A stretch of 64,000 nucleotides of DNA from Sphingomonas kyeonggiensis (GTDB taxonomy: Bacteria > Pseudomonadota > Alphaproteobacteria > Sphingomonadales > Sphingomonadaceae). Where the stretch lies: positions 930,001-994,000 of the forward strand of contig NZ_JACHLN010000002.1 of the NCBI RefSeq assembly GCF_014204495.1, read 5' to 3'. How positions within the stretch are numbered: the first letter of the stretch is position 1; each line of letters opens with the position of its first letter. A program made the position numbers and the translations under genes. This document shows, one piece after another, positions 54,361 to 62,828 of the stretch. The notes under the pieces are model-generated. The model searched no databases. It worked only from the letters and a program-made list of their open reading frames with translations, and was not told where the DNA came from.

Positions 54361-55386
54361 TTACGCTTTCTTCAGGTGGCGGCGGCCCAGCAGCTCCGCG
54401 ATCTGCACCGCGTTGAGTGCGGCGCCCTTGCGGAGATTGTCCGAGACGCACCAGATCGACAGGCCGTTCTCCACCGTCGAATCCTCGCGGACGCGGCTGA
54501 TGAAGGTGGCATACTCGCCGACGCATTCGATCGGCGTGACGTATCCGCCGTCCTCATGCTTGTCGACGAGCATGATGCCCGGCGCCTCGCGCAGGATGTT
54601 CTTGGCCTGCTCGGCCGAGATCTCGTCCTCGAACTCGATGTTGATCGCTTCCGAATGGCCGACGAACACCGGCACGCGCACGCAGGTGGCGGTCACCTTG
54701 ATCTTCGGATCGAGGATCTTCTTGGTCTCGACGACCATCTTCCACTCTTCCTTGGTCGAGCCGTCGTCCAGGAAGCTGTCGATGTGCGGGATCACGTTGA
54801 AGGCGATCTGCTTGGTGAACTTCTTCGGCTCGGCCTGGTCGCCGACGAAGATGTTGCGCGACTGCTCGAACAGCTCGTCCATGCCCGCCTTGCCCGCGCC
54901 GGAAACCGACTGGTAGGTCGCGACGACGACGCGCTTGATCTTCGCGGCATCATGGAGCGGCTTGAGCGCCACGACCATCTGCGCGGTCGAGCAGTTCGGG
55001 TTGGCGATGATGTTGCGCGCCTTGTAGCCGTCGATCGCTTCCGGATTCACTTCCGGCACGATCAGCGGCACGTCCGGATCCATGCGGTAGAGCGACGCAT
55101 TGTCGATCACCGTGCAGCCGGCGGCGGCGAACTTCGGAGCATAGAGCTTCGAGCCATCCGAACCGATCGCGAACAGGGCGATATCCCAGCCGGTCGGATC
55201 GAAATGCTCGATGTTCTGGACTTTGTAGGTTTTCCCTGTCTCGCCGAAGTCGATAATATCGCCGGTCGAGCGCGACGAGGCCAGCACGGCCAGGTCGTCG
55301 ATCGGGAATTCCCGCTCGGCCAGGATGTTCAACATTTCGCGCCCGACATTGCCGGTGGCGCCTGCGACGACGACACGGTAGCCCAT
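54361..55386 (-). CDS. asd: Aspartate-semialdehyde dehydrogenase
   Basis: 341-residue NADPH enzyme making aspartate semialdehyde from aspartyl phosphate, the branch to Lys/DAP, Thr and Met. GATGNVGREMLNIL binds the cofactor, Cys132 (ANPNCSTAQ) is the nucleophile, and the tail GAALNAVQIAELL is typical. ATG 55386 has GGAG at proper spacing; GTG 55389 just before it is less likely. Confidence 0.96.
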   Translation of the reverse strand: MGYRVVVAGATGNVGREMLNILAEREFPIDDLAVLASSRSTGDIIDFGETGKTYKVQNIEHFDPTGWDIALFAIGSDGSKLYAPKFAAAGCTVIDNASLYRMDPDVPLIVPEVNPEAIDGYKARNIIANPNCSTAQMVVALKPLHDAAKIKRVVVATYQSVSGAGKAGMDELFEQSRNIFVGDQAEPKKFTKQIAFNVIPHIDSFLDDGSTKEEWKMVVETKKILDPKIKVTATCVRVPVFVGHSEAINIEFEDEISAEQAKNILREAPGIMLVDKHEDGGYVTPIECVGEYATFISRVREDSTVENGLSIWCVSDNLRKGAALNAVQIAELLGRRHLKKA

Positions 55387-55543
55387 CACTTACTCCAGGG
55401 TGGAAACTGCGGCCGCGCTACGCGCATCCCACCGCCTGTGCAAGCAAGCGCTGCTTGTTTCGCGCGATGGCTGGGCTTTTTGTCGATTTCGCGCAAGACG
55501 CGTTTGGCGCAATTTTGTTACCCTGCCGGGAAGGACGGAGGGG

Positions 55544-56980
55544 ATGATGCGGCGGATCCTGATGATCGTGCTGATGGGGCTGAGCCTGGGCAGCTGCGCC
55601 TTCAAGGGCGCGCTGAAGCTGGACTGCGCCAATTTCGCCAGCTTCATCCATCCGATCGAGCTGACCCCGCTCGAACGCCAGATCCGCGCGCTCGACCTGG
55701 AGACACTGCCGCCGGCCGAGCGCGAGCTGGCCGACCGGCTCGCGGCCGCCGAGCTCGCGCGGCTGGCCGCCGATCCTGCCGCGCCCCCTGCCCCCGAGCG
55801 GCCGGTGCTGCTGCTTTCCGGCGGTGGGCAATGGGGTGCGTTCGGCGTTGGGCTGATGAACCAGCTGGTCGAGAACCGGCAGTTCCCCGATTTCGGGGTG
55901 GTGACCGGGGTGAGTACCGGCGCACTGCAATCGCTGTTCGTTGGCGCGGGGCTCGATCGGCAGGACGATGAAGGCGCGGCGATCCGCGCGGCGCTGACCG
56001 CCGCCTATTCCCCGGTAAAGGAAAGCGACATCGTCGATCGCGAGGGACTGCAGGCGATGGCGGCGATCAACGGCGCGCTCGCCAATCTCAAGCCGCTGCG
56101 CCGCCGCTTCGAGCAGCGCATCTGCCCGGCGATCTACGATCCCAAGTCGCCGCAGGGTCAAGCCGGCGTGTGCATCGTCAAGACGCTGCGCGACAGCAAG
56201 ACGCGCAAGGTGCTGCTCGGGCTGATCGAGGCGAATTCGGGCGAGTTCGGCTATGTCGACGTGCAGGAGCTGCTCGCGCCCTATGGCAACTCCGACGCGG
56301 ACCTGACCAAGGCGACCCAGTGCCTGGCCGGCGCGGCGCTGGCCTCGGCGGCGGTGCCGGTCTTCTACCAGCAGGTACGGGTCGACGGTAGAACCTATTA
56401 TGACGGGGGCGTGCGCCAGTCGGTGTTCCTCGCCTCGGTGGCGGATGCGCAGCGGGTGGCGAGCGAGATCGTCCGCCGGGAGCGCGCGCGATTGACCGGG
56501 CGCCAGCTTGAAGCCGCACCGGCCAAACCAGGCGATATCTATGTCATCCGCAACGGCTCCACCTGGCTACCGCCCGATCAGGATGTGATGCCAGGCTATC
56601 CCGCCGAGATCGACAAGAAGGCCGACGCACTGCGCGCCGCCCAGCGCGGGCAGGCGATCATGGTCAACCAGCTCGAAATCGGCTCGATCGCCGCGCTGCG
56701 GCTCAGCCGGCCGGGCGGCGCGATCTGGTTCGTCAGCGCGGACGGCTATCGCAACTATCGGCCGACCTATGACGGCAGCATCACCTGCGGCCCGCTCAAG
56801 GAAGCCAGGCGCGGGGCGATGTTCATCCCCGAATTCATGCGCTGCATGATGGACTATGGCCGCAACCGAGCGACCGGTGGAGAGCCCTGGATCGACCTGT
56901 GCCATTATGACGGCACCGAGACGCGGGCGGTGTGCCGGCGGCCCGACGGGACGATGCCGGGCGCGGTGGGGCGGCGCTAG
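55544..56980 (+). CDS. Patatin-like phospholipase lipoprotein
   Basis: 478 residues. Lipobox LGSC with Cys18 suggests a lipid-anchored protein. The patatin domain has the Gly-rich oxyanion loop LLLSGGGQWGAFGVG, the nucleophile elbow GVSTG and the dyad Asp in YYDGGVRQSVF. Expected activity is acyl hydrolysis of lipids. Ribosome binding sites AAGGA and GGAGG support ATG 55544 or 55547. Its stop overlaps that of the convergent DUF418 gene. Confidence 0.88.
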   Translation: MMRRILMIVLMGLSLGSCAFKGALKLDCANFASFIHPIELTPLERQIRALDLETLPPAERELADRLAAAELARLAADPAAPPAPERPVLLLSGGGQWGAFGVGLMNQLVENRQFPDFGVVTGVSTGALQSLFVGAGLDRQDDEGAAIRAALTAAYSPVKESDIVDREGLQAMAAINGALANLKPLRRRFEQRICPAIYDPKSPQGQAGVCIVKTLRDSKTRKVLLGLIEANSGEFGYVDVQELLAPYGNSDADLTKATQCLAGAALASAAVPVFYQQVRVDGRTYYDGGVRQSVFLASVADAQRVASEIVRRERARLTGRQLEAAPAKPGDIYVIRNGSTWLPPDQDVMPGYPAEIDKKADALRAAQRGQAIMVNQLEIGSIAALRLSRPGGAIWFVSADGYRNYRPTYDGSITCGPLKEARRGAMFIPEFMRCMMDYGRNRATGGEPWIDLCHYDGTETRAVCRRPDGTMPGAVGRR

Positions 56981-58311
56981 GCTTCCGCCGCCGGGCTCGC
57001 GCGGCGCAGGAAGGGTTGCCAGCGCAGATAGGCCAGGCTGCGCCACAGCCATTCGAGCGGGCCGGTGCTGAAGAAGCGCAGCCAGAGATTGGCGAGCAGC
57101 AATTGCCCGCCGATCACCAGCAGCACCGTGCCCGCCAGGTCCGACCAGCTCTGCCGCCCCCACAGCCCAAGGCCCCAGGGCGCGTAGAGGATGTAGATCC
57201 CGATGATCTGCTGGAGGAAATAGAGCGAGAAGGCCGTCCGTCCCGCCACCTTGAACGGGCCGAAGATCGCCCGCCCCGCCCCGCTCTTCACCGCCAGGTT
57301 GACGAGCGCGACATGGCCGATCGACACCGCCATCCGGGCGAATTCCTGCGTCATCCACAACAGCTTGGGGCCGGGCACGTTGGACAGGAACTCATGGCCC
57401 GCCACCACACGCAGCGCCATGCCGGGCAGGTAGCAGGCGAGCATCAGCAGCAGGTAGAAGCGCGCGCTGCGCTCGCCCTGGATCACGCCCCATTTCCATA
57501 GCGCGATGCCGATCAGCATCATGCAGAAGGCCTCGGCGACGCTCTTCACTATCTCGGGCCAGAGGAACATCTGGTAGAAGCCGATCTGCATCCCGGCATA
57601 AGCCAGGAAGCTGCCGCCGTGCCCCTTGGCCTCCATTTCGGCGATGCCCTTGATCTCATCGCCACCGGTGCGCAGTTTCTCGACCTTCTTGCGCCACTCC
57701 TCGAGCGCCTTCTTCTCGGCAGGCGTCACCGGCTGGTGCGCGGCGAGCTTCTGCTCGGCGACCTGCACGCGCTCGACCAGCGCGGCACGCTCGGCATAGC
57801 GCAGCGCGCCATTGCCTGCCGTGTAGAGCGCGAAGCCCAGGCCGAGCACCACCAGCCATTTCGCGCTCAGCCGCCGGAACGGGAAAAGCAGCAGCGCCGC
57901 CAGCGCATAGATGTGGAGGATGTCCCCGGCCCAGAGCAGGATGAAGAGATCGAAGATGCCGAAGCCGAGCAGCCAGAGGTTGCGCCGCAGATAGAGATCG
58001 GCGACCGCGACTGGCCCGTCGGGCGTCATCGCCACCCGGGCGAAGACCATGAGCCCCGCGCCGAACAGCATTTCGAGTAGCCCGCGCTGGGTGCCCTCCA
58101 GCACCACCTGGATCCCCCACCAGCTCGCCTGGTCGAGCGGATCCCAGCCGATCAGCCGCGGATCACGGAACAGCTTGGAAAGCTGTGCCCCCATGAAGGG
58201 GATGTTCATGAAGAAGATGCCGAGGATCGCCAGCCCGCGCAGCATGTCGAGCACGTCGATCCGTGCCTTGCCGTGCACCGGCGCGAACGCCGCTCCCGTC
58301 GCATCCGTCAT
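56977..58311 (-). CDS. DUF418-family membrane protein (paralogue 2)
   Basis: 444 residues, similar over the full length to the protein at 49690-51039 (shared HGKARIDVLDMLRGLAILGI, GPVAVADLYLRRNLWLLGF, FSLYFLQQIIGIYILYAPWG). A charged insert (about 170-205, AEQKLAAHQPVTPAEKKALE) lies in the cytoplasmic or periplasmic loop where the paralogue has a shorter one. ATG 58311 follows GGGGAAGAG. Confidence 0.88.
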   Translation of the reverse strand: MTDATGAAFAPVHGKARIDVLDMLRGLAILGIFFMNIPFMGAQLSKLFRDPRLIGWDPLDQASWWGIQVVLEGTQRGLLEMLFGAGLMVFARVAMTPDGPVAVADLYLRRNLWLLGFGIFDLFILLWAGDILHIYALAALLLFPFRRLSAKWLVVLGLGFALYTAGNGALRYAERAALVERVQVAEQKLAAHQPVTPAEKKALEEWRKKVEKLRTGGDEIKGIAEMEAKGHGGSFLAYAGMQIGFYQMFLWPEIVKSVAEAFCMMLIGIALWKWGVIQGERSARFYLLLMLACYLPGMALRVVAGHEFLSNVPGPKLLWMTQEFARMAVSIGHVALVNLAVKSGAGRAIFGPFKVAGRTAFSLYFLQQIIGIYILYAPWGLGLWGRQSWSDLAGTVLLVIGGQLLLANLWLRFFSTGPLEWLWRSLAYLRWQPFLRRASPAAEA

Positions 58312-58354
58312 CGCTCTTCCCCCCGCCAAAGCGAGGGGAAGGATAGGTCAGCAA

Positions 58355-58380
58355 GATATCTGCGTCGAGACGCAGATATC
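58355..58380. other. Near-perfect 26-bp inverted repeat between the S9 peptidase and DUF418 genes
   Basis: GATATCTGCGTC and GACGCAGATATC are exact inverted arms of 12 bp with only GA between. It lies 3 bp after the peptidase stop and 43 bp before the DUF418 start, both on the minus strand. There is no T run, so it may be an operator rather than a terminator. Confidence 0.5.
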
Positions 58381-58383
58381 CGG

Positions 58384-60603
58384 TTATTTCGCCTTGGTCT
58401 TGCGATCGAGGAAGTCGAGGATCGTGTTCCACAGATGGACGCTGATCCCCGGGCCGCCGACGCGGTGGGTGTGGCCGGGGTAGAACATCATCTCGAACGG
58501 CACTTCCGCCTTTTGCAGCGTGGCCGCCATCGCGGTGCTGTTCTCGAACACGACGTTATCGTCCGCCATGCCGTGGATCAGCAGCATCGGATCGGCGATC
58601 TTCGCCGCCTCGCCGATATTGTCGGACGCCTTGTACGCCTCGGGCACCTTGTTCGGGTCACCCATGTAGCGCTCGGTATAATGGGTGTCGTACAGCTCCC
58701 ACTTGGTCACCGGCGCGCCGGCGACACCCGCGGCGAACACGCCCGGCGCCTTTTCCAGCATCTTCAGCGTCATGTAGCCGCCGTACGACCAGCCATAGGT
58801 GACGACCTTGCCGGCATCCACATAGGGAAGCGTCTTCAGATAGTTGGCGCCGGCAACCTGGTCCTCGACCTCGACGGTGCCCATCGCGTGCCAGATCTGG
58901 CTCTCGAAATCGACGCCGCGATTGGCCGAGCCGCGATTGTCGATCTGGAACCAGATATAGCCGCGCGAGACGAGATATTGCTGGAGCGCGCCGCCCCAGG
59001 CCTTGCTCACCGTCTGCGAATGCGGGCCGCCATAGTGCTGGAAGAACACCGGGTACTTCTTGCCCGGCTCCAGCTTGGGCGTGATCATCTCCCAGTTGAG
59101 CGTCGAGCCGTCGGCCGCCTTGATCGTGCCGAAGGTCCGCTCGCGATGCCCGGCGAGATAGGCGTTATAGGGATGATCGGCGGCGGTTACCGCGTTCTCG
59201 TTCACCCAGGCGATGCGCTTGCCGGTCGCGTCGGCCAGATAGGTCTGGGCGGGCTGTCCGGTATTCGAGCGCTTGACGATCGCGCGGGTGCCCGAGGGAT
59301 CCATCGTCGCCTCGTTCCACCAGCCGGTCTCGGTCAGGCGGGTGATCGCCCCACCCTTCTTGTAGTCGACCGAATAGAGGTGCCGCTCGAGCACGCCGTC
59401 CTTGTTGCCGAGGAAGAAGACGCGGCTCTTCGCCTCGTCCACGCCGACGACGTCGGGGGTCACTTCCCAGTCGCCCTTGGTGATCTGGGCGAACTTGCCC
59501 TTGGCGAAGCGATAGAGATGGCCGTGGCCATCGCGCTCGGACCACCAGAGCAGGCTGCCGTCGTCGAGCGGGGTCAGCGCGGTCGACAGGTTCACCCAGC
59601 TCTTGGCACGCGCCTTTTCGCTGAACAGCACGACCGACTTGCCGGTGGCCGGATCGACCTGGAGCAGGTCGAGCACGGTCTGCTCGCGATTCTCGCGCTG
59701 GACGTAGAGCGTCTTGCCGTCCTTCGACCAGTCGACGCGGGCAAGGTAGATGTCCTTGTCGGTCCCCAGATCGACGCCGACCTTGTGGTCGCCGTTCGGG
59801 TCCATGACGTAGAGTTCGACATTGGCGTTGGGCGTGCCCGCCTTGGGATAGCGCTGCTGGAACAGCTGGGTGCCCTCGGCACCGATCGCGGCGCGGGTGA
59901 CGACGCCGACCGGCGCCTCGTCGAAGCGCTCGACCGCGACATAGCGATCGTTCGGGGCCCACCAATAGCCCTTGAACCGAGCCATTTCCTCCTGCGCGAC
60001 GAACTCGGCCTCGCCCCAATGGACGGTACCGGCGCCATCGTCGGTGATCGGCTTCGGATTGCCGTTCGCCAGGCCCATCACCACCAGGTTCTGGTCCTGC
60101 ACGTACGAGACATAACCGCCCGCGGGGCTGATCTCGGCATTGAGCTTGGGACCTGCCTTGGCGGGCAGCTTGGCGACGCTGCCGTCGAGCCCGGCGCGGT
60201 AGAGCTCGCCGTCCAGCGGCACGAGCACCGACTTACCGTCGGGCGCCCAGTCATAGGCGACGATGCCCTTGGTGCCGGCGATGCGGGCGCGTTCACGCTG
60301 CATCTTCTCGGCCTCGGACATCTCGGCGCCGCTGCCGAACTTCTTCGAATCGACGAGCATCCGCCATTCGCCGGTGCGGGTGTCCATCGCCCACAGGTCG
60401 AAGCGTTCCTTCTCGTCGGCGCGGTTGCGCAGCAGCGTGAGGAACTTGCCGTCGGGCGAGAGCTTGGCGGCGCGCGGCTGCGGCCCGTTCAGATCGGGGC
60501 TGGCGAACACGCGCTCGAGCGTGAGGTCCTTGTTCTGCGCCAGCGCTTCATTCGCCATCAGCGGCGCTCCCATCATTGCAAGCCCAACCAAGTATTTCCG
60601 CAT
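58384..60603 (-). CDS. S9 family peptidase, DPP-IV-like
   Basis: 739 residues with a signal peptide. The N-terminal beta-propeller contains the double-Glu motif VAQEEMARFKGYWWAPNDRY that in DPP-IV binds the peptide N-terminus. The C-terminal hydrolase has the nucleophile in YGWSYGGYMTLKML, Asp in LIHGMADDNVVF and His in YPGHTHRVGGPG. It should release X-Pro or similar dipeptides in the periplasm. AAGGAG lies upstream of the ATG. Confidence 0.94.
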   Translation of the reverse strand: MRKYLVGLAMMGAPLMANEALAQNKDLTLERVFASPDLNGPQPRAAKLSPDGKFLTLLRNRADEKERFDLWAMDTRTGEWRMLVDSKKFGSGAEMSEAEKMQRERARIAGTKGIVAYDWAPDGKSVLVPLDGELYRAGLDGSVAKLPAKAGPKLNAEISPAGGYVSYVQDQNLVVMGLANGNPKPITDDGAGTVHWGEAEFVAQEEMARFKGYWWAPNDRYVAVERFDEAPVGVVTRAAIGAEGTQLFQQRYPKAGTPNANVELYVMDPNGDHKVGVDLGTDKDIYLARVDWSKDGKTLYVQRENREQTVLDLLQVDPATGKSVVLFSEKARAKSWVNLSTALTPLDDGSLLWWSERDGHGHLYRFAKGKFAQITKGDWEVTPDVVGVDEAKSRVFFLGNKDGVLERHLYSVDYKKGGAITRLTETGWWNEATMDPSGTRAIVKRSNTGQPAQTYLADATGKRIAWVNENAVTAADHPYNAYLAGHRERTFGTIKAADGSTLNWEMITPKLEPGKKYPVFFQHYGGPHSQTVSKAWGGALQQYLVSRGYIWFQIDNRGSANRGVDFESQIWHAMGTVEVEDQVAGANYLKTLPYVDAGKVVTYGWSYGGYMTLKMLEKAPGVFAAGVAGAPVTKWELYDTHYTERYMGDPNKVPEAYKASDNIGEAAKIADPMLLIHGMADDNVVFENSTAMAATLQKAEVPFEMMFYPGHTHRVGGPGISVHLWNTILDFLDRKTKAK

Positions 60604-60704
60604 AAACCCCGATCTCCTTGGGGCCGCGTTATTGCGGGGTACGGGCGCGGGGTAAAGCCGCAGGCCGAAGGAATCTTGCGCTGCCCCGCAACAAAATCAC
60701 GCGC

Positions 60705-61172
60705 TCAGTCCAAGCCGAGCGCCACCTTGCGTGAGACCAGGATGAAGCGCGGGCCCGCGCCGTTGCGCGCAGCGCGGTCGTCAGGATTGTAGAGCGCACA
60801 TTTCTTCAGGCTCAGGCAGCCGCAGCCGATGCAGCCATCGAGATCGTCGAGCGTGCGCTGGAGCTGGGCGATCTGGACTTCGATCCGCTTGCGAATGCCG
60901 CGGCTGATCCGCGCCCAATCCGCGCTGGTGGGCGTGCGCCCCTCAGGCAACTTACCCAGTTCCTCGGCGATCTGCGGCAAGGTGAGACCAAGCTGCTGGG
61001 CGATCAGCGCGAAGGAGATGCGGCGGATGTCCGATCGCAGGAACCGCCGCTGGTTGCCGCTGGTGCGGATCGGATGGACGATCCCCTTCCCCTCGTAGAA
61101 GCGCACCGCCGACACCGCGATTCCGGTCCGCGCTGCCAGTTCGCCGATCGTCAGAAGCTCGTTCCCGCGCAC
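60705..61172 (-). CDS. soxR: Redox-sensitive transcriptional activator SoxR
   Basis: 155-residue MerR-family protein. The helix-turn-helix LTIGELAARTGIAVSAVRFY is followed by a dimerisation helix and the [2Fe-2S] ligands Cys114, 117, 119 and 125 in CIGCGCLSLKKC. Oxidation of the cluster by redox-cycling compounds activates target promoters. It starts at GTG. A soxbox lies 18 bp upstream, in the gap to the divergent VOC gene. Confidence 0.95.
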   Translation of the reverse strand: MRGNELLTIGELAARTGIAVSAVRFYEGKGIVHPIRTSGNQRRFLRSDIRRISFALIAQQLGLTLPQIAEELGKLPEGRTPTSADWARISRGIRKRIEVQIAQLQRTLDDLDGCIGCGCLSLKKCALYNPDDRAARNGAGPRFILVSRKVALGLD

Positions 61173-61185
61173 CGCAATTTCCCGC

Positions 61186-61216
61186 TTGACCTCAACTTAG
61201 GTTGAGGTTGTAGCTG
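61186..61216 (+). promoter_or_regulatory. SoxR-controlled promoter with soxbox
   Basis: CCTCAACTTAGGTTGAGG (61190-61207) has 7-bp arms CCTCAAC/GTTGAGG and matches the known SoxR box CCTCAAGTTAACTTGAGG closely. TTGACC (61186-61191) and TAGCTG (61211-61216) could be -35 and -10 with a 19-bp spacer, the over-long spacing typical of MerR-type activated promoters. It points toward the VOC gene. Confidence 0.8.
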
Positions 61217-61251
61217 CTCGCGGCATGGCATCCAATGAGGAAAGGAAATCC

Positions 61252-61629
61252 ATGTCCCAGCCCTATATCGAGCATGTGAACGTGACCGTGCGCAGCCCCG
61301 AGCGCGCCGCGAAATTGCTTGGCGACCTGTTCGACTGGCATGTCCGCTGGGAAGGCCCGGCGCGCGACGGCGGGCGCACCATCCATGTCGGCGATGAGCG
61401 CACCTATCTCGCGGTCTACACCCCGCCCGAGACGCCCGACCAGGCGACCTTCGAGAAGGGCCGACCGCTCAACCATGTCGGAATCCTGGTCGATGATCTC
61501 GACGAGATCGAACAGCGGGTGGTGAAGGCCGGGCTGATCCCGTTCGCCCATGCCGATTACGATCCTGGGCGGCGTTTCTATTTCCTGGATCACGACGGCA
61601 CCGAATTCGAGATCGTCAGCTACGCGTAA
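61252..61629 (+). CDS. VOC (glyoxalase/dioxygenase fold) protein, probable SoxR target
   Basis: 125 residues: IEHVNVTVRSPERAAKLLGD, then LNHVGILVDDLDEIEQRVVK and the metal-site-like end RRFYFLDHDGTEFEIVSY. VOC members include glyoxalases, antibiotic-binding proteins and dioxygenases; the reaction here is unknown. ATG 61252 has AGGAAAGGAA upstream. The soxbox promoter lies directly before it, so it is likely induced by redox-active compounds. Confidence 0.88.
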   Translation: MSQPYIEHVNVTVRSPERAAKLLGDLFDWHVRWEGPARDGGRTIHVGDERTYLAVYTPPETPDQATFEKGRPLNHVGILVDDLDEIEQRVVKAGLIPFAHADYDPGRRFYFLDHDGTEFEIVSYA

Positions 61630-61711
61630 ATGTCTGGCTAACCTTCATTTTCGGCAACCCGTGGGTGGTGCGCGGGGTTCTCTTCGCTACCAGTTTACGA
61701 GGAGAGCCCGC

Positions 61712-62164
61712 GTGACCACCAACCATGACGTGTCCAAACTCGACGACCTGATCGTCACCACCATCGACAGTGTGCGCGGCTATGAACATTCAGCCAAGCA
61801 CGCCGATGCCGGCCGCTTCGTTCAGTTCTTCGAGGACATGGCCGACGAGCGTCGCCGGGTTATCGACGCGCTGTCCGCCAAAAGCCGCGAACTGGGCGGC
61901 ACGCCGGCCGAATATGGCTCGACGGCGGCGACGATCCACCGCCGGGTGGAGGATTTCCGCCGAGTGCTGGGCGGTGGCGATGCCGCGATCCTGAGCGAGA
62001 TCGAGCGTGGCGAGGATTATCTGAAGCAGGAGTTCGACCGGGTGCTGGCGGACGAGCGCATGTCGCCGGGCGCGATGGGCGTGGTCCGCGAATGCTACAC
62101 CTCGGTGCTGCGCGGACACGACACGACGAAGAAGCTGCGGGACCTGCTGCAGGCAGCGGACTAG
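61712..62164 (+). CDS. PA2169/DUF2383-type four-helix bundle protein
   Basis: 150 residues starting at GTG with CGAGGAGAG upstream. The helical pattern KLDDLIVTTIDSVRGYEHSA, VQFFEDMADERRRVIDALSA and ERGEDYLKQEFDRVLADERM matches this ferritin-like family. Role unknown, often stress-related by context. It overlaps the convergent CGNR gene by 4 bases. Confidence 0.82.
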   Translation: MTTNHDVSKLDDLIVTTIDSVRGYEHSAKHADAGRFVQFFEDMADERRRVIDALSAKSRELGGTPAEYGSTAATIHRRVEDFRRVLGGGDAAILSEIERGEDYLKQEFDRVLADERMSPGAMGVVRECYTSVLRGHDTTKKLRDLLQAAD

Positions 62165-62748
62165 GCCCCTACTCCCTGCCGCCGCTTGCGAAACTCGGCG
62201 ACCTTGGCCTTGTTGCCGCAGCGCTTCATCGAGCACCAGCGGCGCTCGCCGCCGCGTGAAGTATCGAGGAACAGCATCGCGCATCCGTCCGCCTCGCAGC
62301 GGCGGATGCGCGAGGCCTGATCGCCGCCCAGCAGCAATGCCGCCTCCCCCGCCAGCGTGGCGAGCAGCGCGGATGCCCCGCCCTGCAACCGTACGCGGCC
62401 GTCCTCTCCGATCTGGGGTATAGCCGGCGTCCCGGCAGCCGCGGCATTGATCTGGTCGATGTCGGCCGGAGTGCCCTCTCCACCCGCCAGCCGCGCATCG
62501 ACGATCGCATGGATCGCCTCGCGGAGTGCTCGCGCCCGCTCCAGATCCCCGGGCGTGGCAGCAAGCGGCGATCCGGCGAAACCCGCCGCGACCAGCCAAC
62601 GCGCCAGATCATCGGGCCCGGCGAGCAGCTCCCGCTGCGCCGGCTTCAGACGCCCCGTTACCGTCGCCACCAGATCGAGTGCGGGATGGCCGCCCCGGAA
62701 GTGAAAACCGTCGCGCAACTCGCCGTTCTGGAATTCCTGCGTGCTCAT
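62161..62748 (-). CDS. ABATE/CGNR zinc-finger putative regulator
   Basis: 195 residues. The N-terminal ABATE part has FRGGHPALDLVATVTGR and RALREAIHAIVDARL; the C-terminal CGNR finger is CEADGCAMLFLDTSRGGERR then WCSMKRCGNKAKVAEFRKR. The family is thought to regulate transcription. It is divergent from a lipocalin-like gene, with repeated GGTTAC elements between them. Confidence 0.87.
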   Translation of the reverse strand: MSTQEFQNGELRDGFHFRGGHPALDLVATVTGRLKPAQRELLAGPDDLARWLVAAGFAGSPLAATPGDLERARALREAIHAIVDARLAGGEGTPADIDQINAAAAGTPAIPQIGEDGRVRLQGGASALLATLAGEAALLLGGDQASRIRRCEADGCAMLFLDTSRGGERRWCSMKRCGNKAKVAEFRKRRQGVGA

Positions 62749-62759
62749 GAAACCCCATT

Positions 62760-62814
62760 GACAGGTTACTGACGTCGCCGCAACACACTCTTGTAACCGA
62801 CTCGACAGGTTACA
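62760..62814. promoter_or_regulatory. Repeated operator elements between the CGNR and lipocalin-like genes
   Basis: GACAGGTTAC occurs at 62760-62769 and again at 62804-62813, and TGTAACC (62792-62798) with GGTTACA (62808-62814) forms an inverted repeat with a 9-base spacer. TTGACA at 62758 could be a -35 hexamer. Probably the site of the CGNR regulator or another repressor. Confidence 0.55.
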
Positions 62815-62828
62815 TGGAGAAACGAGAG

